Of a stretch of 64,000 bases of DNA, positions 36,396 to 45,850 are shown piece after piece; position 1 is the stretch's first letter, and each line of letters begins with the position of its first letter. A program made the position numbers and the translations under genes. The stretch spans positions 620,001-684,000 of the forward strand of contig NZ_QCXY01000002.1 in assembly GCF_003347495.1 (NCBI RefSeq). The letters are read 5' to 3'. Source of the stretch: Pleomorphovibrio marinus. GTDB lineage: Bacteria > Bacteroidota > Bacteroidia > Cytophagales > Cyclobacteriaceae. The notes below the pieces were generated by a model, which ran no database searches, was not told the origin of the DNA, and saw only the letters and a list, made by a program, of their open reading frames with translations.

Positions 36396-36555
36396 ATGTT
36401 TATAATTGATTTTCAGCGGTCATATAGCCTGCCCCTGCCTGCCCCGAACTTGTTTCGGGGAACTCGTTTCGGGGGAATCTCGCAACGATAATCATCCCAG
36501 TGTGTGACCTGCTCGTCATTCCCTGACTGTCGTCAGGACAGGCTCGATTTCTTAT
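36396..36555 (-). repeat. Composite palindromic repeat, copy 2
   Basis: On the minus strand it reads GAAATCGAG, a CCTGAC.../...GTCAGG hairpin, ATGACGAGCAGGTCACACAC, GCGAGATTCCCC, a CCCCGAAACAAGTTCGGGG-type stem, GGCAGGCAGGGGCAGGCTA, then TATGACCGCTGAAAATCAATTATAAACATATG. It is the best match to copy 3. The ATG at its end (36395) opens only an 8-codon frame, and it lies between convergent genes, so here it does not serve a gene. Confidence 0.9.
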
Positions 36556-36559
36556 GAAA

Positions 36560-36603
36560 AAAGCGGATATTTCTGACTTATTGCAGCCAAAAATATCCGC
36601 TTT
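36560..36603. terminator. Inverted repeat between convergent genes
   Basis: AAAGCGGATATTT (36560-36572) and its exact complement AAATATCCGCTTT (36591-36603) surround an 18-base loop, 48 bp past the M13 peptidase stop on the minus strand. It ends in T or A runs on either strand. Likely a bidirectional terminator for the FAD enzyme and M13 genes. Confidence 0.65.
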
Positions 36604-36650
36604 AGCAATCAGGAACTGTTGTAATTTACAGGTTCTTGATGGAGTTTTAT

Positions 36651-38717
36651 TTACCAAATTCTTACCCTATCTTCTGGTGCCACAAACATGCCATCCCCCT
36701 CCATCACTTCGAAGGCCTCATAAAAGGCATCAATATTTACCAAAGGACCATTCGCTCTGTATTGTGCCGGGGAGTGAGGGTCTGTCTGCACCTGTGTCCT
36801 TAAGGCTTCCTCCCTGCTCTTTCCCCTCCAAATCGTGGCCCAAGAGATAAAAAACCGTTGTTCCTGGGAGAATCCATTCCTTTTTTCAGGTCGCCCATAT
36901 TGCTGCAAGTGTTTTTGTAAACCATCATAGGCTACCAAGACCCCACCCAGGTCACCAATGTTTTCCCCTAATGTAAGTTGCCCTTTGACAAACACCCCTT
37001 CCAGTGGCTCATACCGGTCAAATTGTTCCACCAGTTTGGCTGTCCTTTTTTGGAAGTTTTCCAAATCTTCGTCTTGCCACCAGTTTTCGAGGTTGCCTTG
37101 GGCATCATACCTGCTTCCCTGGTCATCAAACCCATGTGAAATCTCATGGCCAATTACAGCCCCGATTCCACCATAGTTGACAGCTGCATCTGCTTCATAG
37201 TTGAAAAAAGGGGGTTGCAGTATGGCAGCGGGAAAAACAATCTCATTCCATGTGGGGTTGTAATAGGCGTTTACCGTTTGCGGGTTCATAAACCATTCGG
37301 ACCTGTCCACTGGCTGATTTAGCTTTTTCAGGTTGTCTTCAAACCTGAACCTTGCCGCCTGGAGGTAATTGTCAAAATAGGAGGTAGTTTTTGGGTTTCC
37401 ATCCACTATTAATCCGCTATAGTCCTTCCATTCGTCTGGGAAACCGATTTTCACCGAAAAAGTGGAAAGTTTTTCCATGGCTTTGTTTTTAGTTTCATCT
37501 GTCATCCAATCCAGTCCTTGAATTCTATCCCCCATAGCTTCCAGAATATTGTCCACCATGATCAAAGCCTTGTCTTTGGCTTCTTGGGGAAAATACTCTT
37601 CCGTATATAGTTTCCCTATGGCTTCACCTGCTGCATATTCGGCACTTGCTAAGACACGCTTCCACCTGGGTCTCATTTCCTCAGTGCCCTGTAGCTCTCT
37701 GCCATAAAAGTCAAAGTCTGCTTTCACCAATTCATGTTGAAGGTAGGGTGCTGCCCGGTTTATCACTTTCCATTGAAGGTACTCCCTCCATGTTTGAGTC
37801 GGCATGGTTTGAATTATGCCTTCCAATGCTTCCATAAAGGGCGGGGTGGAAATGATTATTTCTTCGGTATCCGCACCCACTTCCCTGAGAAAAACCTTCC
37901 AATCCAAGGAAGGGGTAAGTTGGCTGAGCTCTGCTGAGGTGAACTTGTTGTAGCGGGCTTCGGCATCCCGCATCTCAATTCTGGTTTTACTGGCCTGGGC
38001 CAACCTCGTTTCCAATTCCAAAATGTTGGATGCTGCTGTATTGGCATCTCCTTCCTCCCAACCCAAGTATTGGAACATACGGGAAATGTGTTTTTCGTAT
38101 TTGGCCTTAATCTCTTGGAATTTCTCGTTGTCTTTGTCCACATAGTAATCCCTGTCCGGTAAGCCCAGCCCTCCTTGGGAAACATAGAGAGCATTGGCCT
38201 CGGAGTTTTTGGCATCAGTACTTACCCCAAAACTAAAAAATGCACCACCACCGAAACTTTGTTGCCATTGCAAATACTCCTGCAAAGAAAGCTTATCCTG
38301 AATATTATTTATAGCCTCCATCCAAGGATCAAGTGGGGCTATTCCTCTTTCTTCTGCCAATAAAGAATCCATTCCTATGCTATAGTAATCGATTGCTTTT
38401 CTTTGGTCCGATCCTTCAGGGTAGGCTTCACTATCTTCACTCGCCCTATCGAGTACTTTAAGAACAGCCTCATTGCTGGTTTCCCTCAATTCATTGAAAC
38501 TCCCCCATCTGCCTTGATCCCCGGGGATTTCAGTTTCCCGAATCCAATTTCCGTTGACAAACAAAAAAAAGTCATCTTGCGGCCTTACAGTACTATCCAT
38601 ATAAGCAGTGTTGATGGCCTTTACTTCTTTTTGTTGATCTTCCTTTTCCGGTGAGCAGCAAAGAAAAGCTACACTTGCGATTCCAAAAAGAACCGAATTT
38701 CTGGTTGGTCTATTCAT
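36651..38717 (-). CDS. M13 family (neprilysin-like) metalloendopeptidase lipoprotein
   Basis: 688 residues. The N-terminus FGIASVAFLCCSPEKE has a lipobox-like A-F-L-C, so the protein is probably a lipoprotein. The M13_N region spans about 40-430. The catalytic domain holds HEISH at 524-528 (zinc ligands His524 and His528, base Glu525), the third ligand in GENIGDLGG, and NAYYNPTWNEIVFPAAILQPPF split over about 470-495. The C-terminal end (RVRIW) replaces the usual C-x-V-W. It would cleave peptides in the periplasm or outside the cell. Single gene, with the lysS terminator just upstream. Confidence 0.93.
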   Translation of the reverse strand: MNRPTRNSVLFGIASVAFLCCSPEKEDQQKEVKAINTAYMDSTVRPQDDFFLFVNGNWIRETEIPGDQGRWGSFNELRETSNEAVLKVLDRASEDSEAYPEGSDQRKAIDYYSIGMDSLLAEERGIAPLDPWMEAINNIQDKLSLQEYLQWQQSFGGGAFFSFGVSTDAKNSEANALYVSQGGLGLPDRDYYVDKDNEKFQEIKAKYEKHISRMFQYLGWEEGDANTAASNILELETRLAQASKTRIEMRDAEARYNKFTSAELSQLTPSLDWKVFLREVGADTEEIIISTPPFMEALEGIIQTMPTQTWREYLQWKVINRAAPYLQHELVKADFDFYGRELQGTEEMRPRWKRVLASAEYAAGEAIGKLYTEEYFPQEAKDKALIMVDNILEAMGDRIQGLDWMTDETKNKAMEKLSTFSVKIGFPDEWKDYSGLIVDGNPKTTSYFDNYLQAARFRFEDNLKKLNQPVDRSEWFMNPQTVNAYYNPTWNEIVFPAAILQPPFFNYEADAAVNYGGIGAVIGHEISHGFDDQGSRYDAQGNLENWWQDEDLENFQKRTAKLVEQFDRYEPLEGVFVKGQLTLGENIGDLGGVLVAYDGLQKHLQQYGRPEKRNGFSQEQRFFISWATIWRGKSREEALRTQVQTDPHSPAQYRANGPLVNIDAFYEAFEVMEGDGMFVAPEDRVRIW

Positions 38718-38744
38718 TAGTTGGCAATTTAGTTCTCGGTATTG

Positions 38745-38770
38745 AAAAAGGCACTGTTTTCAAAAGTGCC
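38745..38770 (-). terminator. Rho-independent terminator of lysS
   Basis: On the minus strand GGCACT/AGTGCC pair across a 9-base loop and are followed by TTTTTC, 17 bp after the lysS stop. Confidence 0.8.
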
Positions 38771-38786
38771 CTCTCTTAATCTTTGT

Positions 38787-40511
38787 CTAATCATCAGCCA
38801 GCCACTTTTCCACCTCCTCTTTGCTGGGATTGTTTGCTTGCAGCTTGAGTTTTTTTCGCCTGCCGCAGACATCATTAAATAGCTGGTTGGCATTTTGGGA
38901 TTTAAGCTGCTCAATGGTATGAATGTTTAAATCCCTTAATGCAGGAATAAGTTCTTTTGGAACACCTAGGGTTTCAAAATCCTCATCTGATGCGATTTTT
39001 GGTTTATTTTCAGGCTTCATTTGAGGGAAGAACAATACTTCCTGGATGGTACTTTGGTCAGTTAATAGCATACATAACCTGTCTATCCCTATACCCAAGC
39101 CAGCCGTAGGAGGCATGCCATATTCTAATGATCGAAGAAAATCTTCATCCATGGCCATTGCCTCTTCATCCCCCCTTGCTGCCAATTTCAATTGTTCCTC
39201 AAACCGCCCCCTTTGGTCTATGGGGTCATTGAGTTCTGTGTAGGCATTGGCGATCTCCTTTCCATTTACAAAAAGTTCAAACCGCTCTACCAAACCGGGT
39301 TTGTCCCTGTGTTTTTTGGCTAAGGGTGTCATCTCTATGGGATAATCCGTGATATAGGTAGGCTGAATAAGGTTATCCTCAACCTTCTCACCGAATATTT
39401 CGTCGATAAGTTTGCCCTTACCCATACTGTTATCCACTTCTATGCCCATTCCTTGACATACATTTCTAAGTTCGTCCTCCTCCATCTTGCTTACATCTAC
39501 CCCTGCATATTCGGTTATGGCCTCAAACATGCTCAATCTTCGGTAGGGGCCTGAAAATTCAATGACATGGTCACCCACTTTTACCCGGGTGTCACCAAGA
39601 ACAGCTTCGGCTATTTTCCCCAATAAGTCCTCCACCATTTCCATCATCCAGACATAATCCTTATAGGCGACATAAATCTCCATGGAGGTGAACTCGGGGT
39701 TGTGGGTCCGGTCCATGCCCTCATTTCTGAACATTTTTCCGATTTCATATACGCCCTCATATCCACCCACAATTAACCTTTTCAGATAAAGTTCATTAGC
39801 AATACGAAGAAAGAGGGGTATGTCCAGTGCATTATGATGGGTTTGAAAGGGCTTGGCAGCTGCCCCCCCGTGAATCTGCTGTAATATGGGGGTTTCTACT
39901 TCTAGCCAGCCATGATCATCGAAGTACCTGCGCATTGTTGAAATCAACTTAGATCGTACAAAGAAAGTTTTCTTAACCTCCGGGTTCACGACCAGATCCA
40001 CATACCTTTGTCTATACCTTAATTCTGGGTCAGTAAATCCATCATATACGTTGCCTTCATCATCCCTTTTTACCACCGGTAAGGGCTTGACAGATTTAGA
40101 GAGGAGTACCAGCTCCTTGACATGAAGGGAAATTTCTCCTGTTTGAGTGGTAAAAATGAAGCCCTTTACACCGATAAAATCCCCAATGCCCAGCAGTTTT
40201 TTAAAGACAGTATTGTAATAGCTTTTATCCTCCTCGGGACATAGATCGTCTCTTCTCAAATAGAGCTGAAGCCTGCCATGGGAATCCTGGATTTCCGCAA
40301 AGGAGGCGGATCCCATAATCCTACGGGTCATAAGTCGGCCCGCAATGGAGATATTCTTGTAATCGTTTTTTCGGTTTTCGTAGTTTCTATGTATATCCTC
40401 TGAGGTGGCGTTGATAGTAAAGGAAAGTGCAGGGTAGGGGTTTATTCCCATATTCAATAAGGCCTCCCTGTCTTTTCTCCGTTCTATTTCTTGTTCGCTT
40501 AGTAATTGCAT
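38787..40511 (-). CDS. lysS: Lysyl-tRNA synthetase, class II
   Basis: 574 residues. An OB-fold anticodon-binding domain (about 45-160; [21 protein letters not shown]) precedes the class II core: motif 1 around [15 protein letters not shown], motif 2 in [18 protein letters not shown], motif 3 in [15 protein letters not shown]. It charges tRNA-Lys in the cytoplasm. After the normal end ([12 protein letters not shown]) it carries about 65 extra residues ([18 protein letters not shown] and onward) that look like a small helical, helix-hairpin-helix-like module, seen in other Bacteroidota LysRS. Proline dehydrogenase follows upstream with only 12 bp between the genes, so the two may share a transcript. 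Confidence 0.96.
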   Translation of the reverse strand: MQLLSEQEIERRKDREALLNMGINPYPALSFTINATSEDIHRNYENRKNDYKNISIAGRLMTRRIMGSASFAEIQDSHGRLQLYLRRDDLCPEEDKSYYNTVFKKLLGIGDFIGVKGFIFTTQTGEISLHVKELVLLSKSVKPLPVVKRDDEGNVYDGFTDPELRYRQRYVDLVVNPEVKKTFFVRSKLISTMRRYFDDHGWLEVETPILQQIHGGAAAKPFQTHHNALDIPLFLRIANELYLKRLIVGGYEGVYEIGKMFRNEGMDRTHNPEFTSMEIYVAYKDYVWMMEMVEDLLGKIAEAVLGDTRVKVGDHVIEFSGPYRRLSMFEAITEYAGVDVSKMEEDELRNVCQGMGIEVDNSMGKGKLIDEIFGEKVEDNLIQPTYITDYPIEMTPLAKKHRDKPGLVERFELFVNGKEIANAYTELNDPIDQRGRFEEQLKLAARGDEEAMAMDEDFLRSLEYGMPPTAGLGIGIDRLCMLLTDQSTIQEVLFFPQMKPENKPKIASDEDFETLGVPKELIPALRDLNIHTIEQLKSQNANQLFNDVCGRRKKLKLQANNPSKEEVEKWLADD

Positions 40512-40523
40512 GTCCTATATTGT

Positions 40524-41726
40524 TTATGCTATTTTTGGAAATTTCGGCAAATCCTTTCTTCTTTTTATTTCGGCTTTTAGCTTTTTGTATTCCCTACTGC
40601 TTTGCCCGGCAATGGCAGTGTTTTCGTCTATCCTTCGGGAAAGATAGGGAAGCACCTCCGCCAAAGGGCCAAAGGGCAGATACTTTGCCACATTAAACCC
40701 TGCATTCGCCAGATTAAAGCTGACATGGTCGCTCATCCCATAAAGTTGGGCGAAATATATACGCTCATCATTTCTTTGCATGCCATGCAGGTCAATCAAT
40801 TCAGTCAGTATGGTATTGCTTAGTTCATTGTGTGTTCCGCAAATAAAATAGATACGTTGTTTATTATTGATGCAAAACTGTAAGGAAGTATCAAAATCCT
40901 TGTCCGTATCGGCTTTGGAAGTTTGTATAGGGGAGGGGTACCCTTTTTTATGTGCTCTTTTATTTTCTTTCTCCAGGTAAGCTCCCCTTACTAGCTTGAC
41001 CCCCAAGTAATAGCCATGTGCCACAGCTCGCATGTGCGCGCTTTTCAACCTGCTGAGCATGTCTCTTCGATACATTTGATAGGAGTTATAAACGATTGCG
41101 GTATCTTTATTGTACCTGGCCATTCCCTCATCTACCCATTCGTCTACCACATCCTGAAACCAGCTTTCCTCCGCATCTACCATAATGCGTACCTTTGCTT
41201 CAAAAGCTGCCTCAAACAACCTGAGCACCCGTGATTTGGTGGAGATAAGTGCCTTTTCTTCCTTGCTGTTCAGTTTGGCTCCTTGCTGTTTTTTTTCCAA
41301 CAGAGCAGTATCACCAAGTCCCGAGACTTTAAACACGGTAAAAGGAATCCGCTCATCGCCTTTGGAAGATTTTATGGTTTCCAGTATGACGGCTTCATTG
41401 GAAGTATAGCTTTCCTCCGAAGTTTTCCCTTCCACCGAATAATCCAATATGGCACCTACTCCATATTCTGCCAACTCATCGATTACCGGCTGGCAGTCTT
41501 TTACCGACTCTCCGCCGCAGAACTGCCTGAACACGTTTTCCCGAATGATACCCTTGATGGGCAAACCGAGTTTTAAACCTAAATTAGTGAGGAAAATCCC
41601 TATTTCCAGGAGAATTGGGAAGTGCATCCACCAATACAGGCGGCAGGATTTTCTCAAAGATCTATCCGATTTGTGGGCATAAGCCACTTCAGTGTTTTCG
41701 AAAGAAACGTTGGGTTTAGGATTCAT
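40524..41726 (-). CDS. Proline dehydrogenase (monofunctional PRODH)
   Basis: 400 residues forming a single TIM barrel without the P5C dehydrogenase half of PutA. Family marks are ILDYSVEGK near the N-terminus, IMVDAEESWFQD, GVKLVRGAYLEKE, YFICGTHN, YFAQLYGMSD and the substrate-binding YLPFGPLAEVLPYLSRRIDE near the C-terminus with the Arg pair. It oxidises proline to pyrroline-5-carboxylate with FAD, passing electrons to quinone at the membrane. The partner P5C dehydrogenase is not in the window. It lies directly upstream of lysS on the same strand (12 bp). Confidence 0.92.
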   Translation of the reverse strand: MNPKPNVSFENTEVAYAHKSDRSLRKSCRLYWWMHFPILLEIGIFLTNLGLKLGLPIKGIIRENVFRQFCGGESVKDCQPVIDELAEYGVGAILDYSVEGKTSEESYTSNEAVILETIKSSKGDERIPFTVFKVSGLGDTALLEKKQQGAKLNSKEEKALISTKSRVLRLFEAAFEAKVRIMVDAEESWFQDVVDEWVDEGMARYNKDTAIVYNSYQMYRRDMLSRLKSAHMRAVAHGYYLGVKLVRGAYLEKENKRAHKKGYPSPIQTSKADTDKDFDTSLQFCINNKQRIYFICGTHNELSNTILTELIDLHGMQRNDERIYFAQLYGMSDHVSFNLANAGFNVAKYLPFGPLAEVLPYLSRRIDENTAIAGQSSREYKKLKAEIKRRKDLPKFPKIA

Positions 41727-41866
41727 TGGACTGTATCAAGCTGCAAAGATATTAAAAAAACAGGTACCTGCCGACTATTGTTTTATGATTTCTGGGTACA
41801 GGAATTGGCTTACTTACCTATGATTTTTTAGTTATAAGTGCTAACTTTAATCAAAAACTATGCTAC

Positions 41867-42319
41867 ATGGAAGGAATATTTAAAAAGCTAAATTATAGCG
41901 GACAAAACCCTATACATATCCTCAATGCACCGGCATCATTCGAGCCGGAACTATTAGCCCTGAAAGATAATGCGGAAATTATTACTGAGGCTACTGGCGA
42001 AATCCACTTTGTGCTTGCCTTCCTCCTAACTCAGGAGCAGGTAGATGCCTTTGCCAATGTGGTGTGCCCAATGCTTCAGGGTGATGCAGTTTGCTGGGCA
42101 GCATACCCAAAAAAAAGCAGCAAGAAATTTTCTTCTGACATAAATAGGGATAAGGGCTGGGACGCACTGGGCAAATACCAAATGGAACCGGTTCGCCAAG
42201 TAGCAATAGATGAAGATTGGAGTGCACTGCGGTTTCGTAAAGTGGCCTATATCAAAAACCTAAAGCGAAAATTTGGAACCATATCAGAGGAAGGGAAGAA
42301 GAAAACGAATGGTGAATAG
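41867..42319 (+). CDS. Conserved small protein resembling the DUF3052 family
   Basis: 150 residues, soluble. The pattern CWAAYPKKSSKKFSSDINRD, then GWDALGKYQMEPVRQVAID and WSALRFRKV, recalls DUF3052 proteins (W-x-AYPK-x-S, S-D, R-D-x-GW, V-x-x-V-A-x-D-x-x-WSALRFR), whose function is unknown. I recall the pattern rather than having searched it. The C-terminus is strongly basic. It stands alone, divergent from proline dehydrogenase and convergent with a lipoprotein gene 43 bp away. The nearest ATG upstream in the same region is out of frame. Confidence 0.65.
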   Translation: MEGIFKKLNYSGQNPIHILNAPASFEPELLALKDNAEIITEATGEIHFVLAFLLTQEQVDAFANVVCPMLQGDAVCWAAYPKKSSKKFSSDINRDKGWDALGKYQMEPVRQVAIDEDWSALRFRKVAYIKNLKRKFGTISEEGKKKTNGE

Positions 42320-42362
42320 GGCAATGCTGCCAATAAGTCCCTTTAAGTACAGGCGATTAGGA

Positions 42363-42974
42363 TTAATGGATCTTCTGGTCACCTGTAAACAGGGGCTGCG
42401 CTTCTTCGAAAAACCCGGATTCATAAAAACCCCTGCTGAGTTCCAGGGCATCTCCGCTGCTTTTGTTTGAGCAGGATATTAAAAATTGTAGGACACCTTC
42501 TTCACTTTGACCCAAAATCTTCGCTTCATGACTTTCCACTAACTCTTCCAACTTTTCTATACCCTCTTCTTCTATCAAAGTGACAGTAAAAAGATGAGTC
42601 AGACCCAGTTCTATCCCATCTTCCGAATAAAAGTAAGGGGCGCTATAAATTAATATATTATTCCCCAAAAAAGTCTCATTACCTGCCCCAGTGATAGTCG
42701 TCCAATAGAAATCATGACCCTCTCCATAACCCGAAATCCTACTGGTATCAATGTTTGAGATTTGATTAATTTCCAAAAACAGGGTTGCTGCGATTTCCTC
42801 CCGGGACACTACTGAATCCAGAAGCACAAAATATTTCCCGGGTATTAAAGTCAGCATTACCTTTTCTCCATTTTCGTAGTAATGCTGTATTCGGTTATCC
42901 ATTTCTGGGGGTACCTCTCCAGAAAAACAGGCCGAAAAGAGAAAAAGAAAAAAGGGAAAGGTATTGATTCTCAT
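42363..42974 (-). CDS. Orphan lipoprotein resembling the propeptide of S8 (subtilase) proteases
   Basis: 203 residues. The lipoprotein signal FPFFLFLFSAC puts the lipid Cys near residue 17. The rest matches the N-terminal pro-region of Bacteroidota subtilases: YYENGEKVMLTLIPGKYFVL at the start, ILIYSAPYFYSEDGIELGLT in the middle, then KILGQSEEGVLQFLISC, ALELSRGFYESGFFEEAQP. The protein then stops, where in the full protease the catalytic Asp-His-Ser domain would follow. Only 43 bp separate the stop from the neighbouring gene, so no protease remnant is present. It may be a decayed protease or a free inhibitor-like domain. Confidence 0.65.
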   Translation of the reverse strand: MRINTFPFFLFLFSACFSGEVPPEMDNRIQHYYENGEKVMLTLIPGKYFVLLDSVVSREEIAATLFLEINQISNIDTSRISGYGEGHDFYWTTITGAGNETFLGNNILIYSAPYFYSEDGIELGLTHLFTVTLIEEEGIEKLEELVESHEAKILGQSEEGVLQFLISCSNKSSGDALELSRGFYESGFFEEAQPLFTGDQKIH

Positions 42975-43060
42975 TATCTTTTGGTTTTAAGCAGATTGCA
43001 CCAAATGCCATTCCAATTTATTAAATACCCCTTCTGATATAAAGGGAACATTTCCTTAAT

Positions 43061-45424
43061 TTACCAAGTGATATGGTTATTTCCGGGGGAGAGCTTAAAA
43101 GCCTTTCCCTCAAATTCGAAATTGCCACTCAGCTTATCAGGCAATACTATGCTGGCCTTATTGGCATCAAATTGATAGCTTACCTCAATCATTCCTTTTG
43201 GGTGGGGCATGCTGCCAGTGAACTCCTTCAGATCCCCGGGATGGGGGGTAATCAATACCTCTTCAAAATGGGCAGATGAAGGCTGAATACCACATACCAA
43301 ATGGATAAACTCAAAGTTGGGGCTGGCACTCCAAGCATGGCAATCCGACCGTGTATCTTGTTCATGTTCTGCAAAAGTGGTCAATCCCTGTGCAAGCATA
43401 TCCTCCCAGGTTTGCAAATTCTGTATGAAGTAATCCCCTTTCCCAGCATGCTGAGCAGCCCTTGTCAAGTAAAACCTAAAATAAATATTTGCCTTGGATA
43501 TCTTGTCGTCTTCTACAATCTTATCAAAAATTTCTTTCTGGGTATCTTTATCCCACAAATCAGATAAGATCCCAAAAATATTGGCATGTTGGCTGAAGTT
43601 TTCTTTTTCGGGGCTGTCTGCCAAAAGTCCCCTTTCTTCATCCCAGCCTTTTTCCAGACAAGCAGCTTTGATTTTTTGAGCAAGTTGCACAAAATGAGCC
43701 TTGAGGTGATTTTCACCAAAATATTCAAATAGCGCATTGGCCTCCTGCAATGCATAAAGGAACTGTAGGCTTAAGACAATACTTCCCCCTTCCTTAAAGC
43801 CAGGGGGAGAGGCCATTTCCCAACCATCCACTACATCCACATAGGACCACCAGGGCATTGGCCCAAGCAGGAAATCCTCATTCAACTTGTTTTCAAACCA
43901 GAAAAGGATACCTGCTACCTTGGAAAGGTAGGGCTCAATAAAGGCCGGATCCTCCCTATGCATGTGGTAATCATGTAACATATTGACCCAATACAGGGAG
44001 TAGGGTGGGATATATTGCCTGTAAGAAGCAGGATACCTGCTTTCCGTAATGCCTTCATCTGTGATGCTGTGGGCAAATTGATGCAAGGTGTTTTTCATCA
44101 ACCTGTCATCGCCGGATACATAAAGGGATATCAAAGCCTGGATTCTGGTATCCCCAATGTATTGGAGTTGTTCGTAGTAAGGACAGTCCATATAAGATTC
44201 ATCTGTACAAAGCAGTGCCGTTCTCCAACCTACCTCCCAAATATCACTATGCAATTGAAAAGGTGTGTTAAAAGTGGCTGTTTCCTCAAAGGGATAGATG
44301 AATTTTTTAGCTTCGTAACCCTCCCAAGCAAGTGGCTCTTCCTCCGTAATAATCTTTACTTCTATGTACCTCCATGTTCGGTAAAGCAATTGTTCAAATA
44401 TCCTGTTTTTGCCCCCATCCATAAGGTAGATGTCCTTTAGTCCTATAAATTCCTTTCCCTCAATCTCGTCTCTATGTCCTTGCTTTCGGTCGGGCGTAAA
44501 CAAAGTTTCGGCGTAGCTAACCTCCACCTTGGCACCTTTTCCCCCAGAAAAGGTATATTGCACATGGCCTTTTGTTAAATATTCCTGATCCAGCCAAATT
44601 ATTACCTCGGTATTTGCAGGTACATGAATTACCTCCTCTTTTTTCCAAGTTTCCAAGACTGACTTTTGATTTAACCCCACCACTCTTCGGATCGTGGGTT
44701 TCTTTTCCTTACTTTCATCCATGAAGGGGATAGCTCTTTCACTTAAGCTCACATCCGTAAGGCCATAATTATGGGTGAAACCATAGGGCTCCCCCCGTAG
44801 TAGTGCTGTGGGTTTTTTCCAGGTATCATCTTTAAATTCCAAACCTTGCCAACCCCAAGGATGATCTTCTCCATCAATACGCTCTCCTCCACCCATGGCA
44901 AAATAGCTTATTACCTCGAAGTCTGGTCCTCGGTGGGTAGGTGAGTAGGACTTATCCACATGTACTTTCCAGTTCCCCTCTCCTGTGTTTAATGTGGACT
45001 CAAAATCCTTTTCTTTGCTTTTTAGGATAAACTTCAACCCATCGGAGGGGTAACGCAGCGGGTTCATTTCACCTAGGTCAAGAACCGTCAATGCCACTAA
45101 GTTTTCCCCCTCTTTTAAATAAGAACCTATGTCATAGGTATCATAGGTATAATGATACAGGTCGTTATTGGATGGTCCCTGCCCCAGATATTGCCCATTT
45201 ACGTATAATTTGTACCTGATTACTGCAGAAACATCTATCTCCAAGGACGAAGGCTTTTCGCTGAGGTAAAATGTGTTTCGGGCATGCATGACTGCATAGT
45301 CCTGAAGGTCTGACTTTGGTAGGCTTACCCAACTTGCCTTCCACCTTTCCTGGGCATGGGAAACCTGTATGAGGGAAACAAAAATAAACAGGATAAAAAG
45401 GGATACAATTCGGTTATGGGGCAT
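43061..45424 (-). CDS. Glycoside hydrolase family 78-like (alpha-L-rhamnosidase-like) secreted enzyme
   Basis: 787 residues with a signal peptide ending at about SHAQ (residue 24). The N-terminal beta-sandwich domains (about 30-350; YKLYVNGQYLGQGPSNNDLY) are the rhamnosidase N and carbohydrate-binding type. An (alpha/alpha)6 barrel follows (about 390-710) with the catalytic-region signature CTDESYMDCPYYEQ, QYIGDTR, and AEHEQDTRSDCHAWSASP near the end, which carries the acid pair region. The family removes terminal alpha-L-rhamnose from glycans or glycosides in the periplasm. It is divergent from a DMT-type transporter that may import the sugar. Confidence 0.85.
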   Translation of the reverse strand: MPHNRIVSLFILFIFVSLIQVSHAQERWKASWVSLPKSDLQDYAVMHARNTFYLSEKPSSLEIDVSAVIRYKLYVNGQYLGQGPSNNDLYHYTYDTYDIGSYLKEGENLVALTVLDLGEMNPLRYPSDGLKFILKSKEKDFESTLNTGEGNWKVHVDKSYSPTHRGPDFEVISYFAMGGGERIDGEDHPWGWQGLEFKDDTWKKPTALLRGEPYGFTHNYGLTDVSLSERAIPFMDESKEKKPTIRRVVGLNQKSVLETWKKEEVIHVPANTEVIIWLDQEYLTKGHVQYTFSGGKGAKVEVSYAETLFTPDRKQGHRDEIEGKEFIGLKDIYLMDGGKNRIFEQLLYRTWRYIEVKIITEEEPLAWEGYEAKKFIYPFEETATFNTPFQLHSDIWEVGWRTALLCTDESYMDCPYYEQLQYIGDTRIQALISLYVSGDDRLMKNTLHQFAHSITDEGITESRYPASYRQYIPPYSLYWVNMLHDYHMHREDPAFIEPYLSKVAGILFWFENKLNEDFLLGPMPWWSYVDVVDGWEMASPPGFKEGGSIVLSLQFLYALQEANALFEYFGENHLKAHFVQLAQKIKAACLEKGWDEERGLLADSPEKENFSQHANIFGILSDLWDKDTQKEIFDKIVEDDKISKANIYFRFYLTRAAQHAGKGDYFIQNLQTWEDMLAQGLTTFAEHEQDTRSDCHAWSASPNFEFIHLVCGIQPSSAHFEEVLITPHPGDLKEFTGSMPHPKGMIEVSYQFDANKASIVLPDKLSGNFEFEGKAFKLSPGNNHITW

Positions 45425-45850
45425 ATTTTTAAAGGTACGAGCGAGCGTTGGAACTAATTAGGTATACCAAAAATATCTGTTACTCGGCGTATTTCCAACC
45501 TCTGGCACCCTCCATTGAAATATTTGGGAAAGCAAAATAAAAGACAGTGGTTCCTTTTAAGCTGAAATACTAAAAAAAGTAATTAAATAGCTCGGATAAA
45601 ATCCTATATTTACCTCAATCGGAAATTGGCAAAATGGGGATATGTTATGTCCTTTGTCTAGGTTATCCTTGGATTGCAGAATACAGGAATTCCTGCTGGG
45701 TAATTAGAAAACGTAACTTGAAGAACTATTTAAATGTAAGGGCTGATTTCTTTTCCTTTTTGGAATTGTATTTCCCATATCCAATATTTCCTAAAAATTT
45801 GAAGGAACCATTATCTTAATTTAAATTAACCTGAAATAACCTTTTAGAAT
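45425..45850. other. Intergenic region between divergent GH78-like and transporter genes
   Basis: 426 bp, A/T-rich, presumably holding both divergent promoters. The short frame 45634-45819 has no family resemblance and is not called. I see no strong palindrome, terminator or copy of the composite repeat here. Confidence 0.6.

Noticed and set aside
36400-36657. 85-codon minus-strand frame between the FAD enzyme and M13 genes
   Set aside because: It is a translation of repeat copy 2 and the adjacent terminator, with no protein family features.
45634-45819. 61-codon frame between GH78-like and transporter genes
   Set aside because: No recognisable features, no conservation evidence; more likely promoter sequence.
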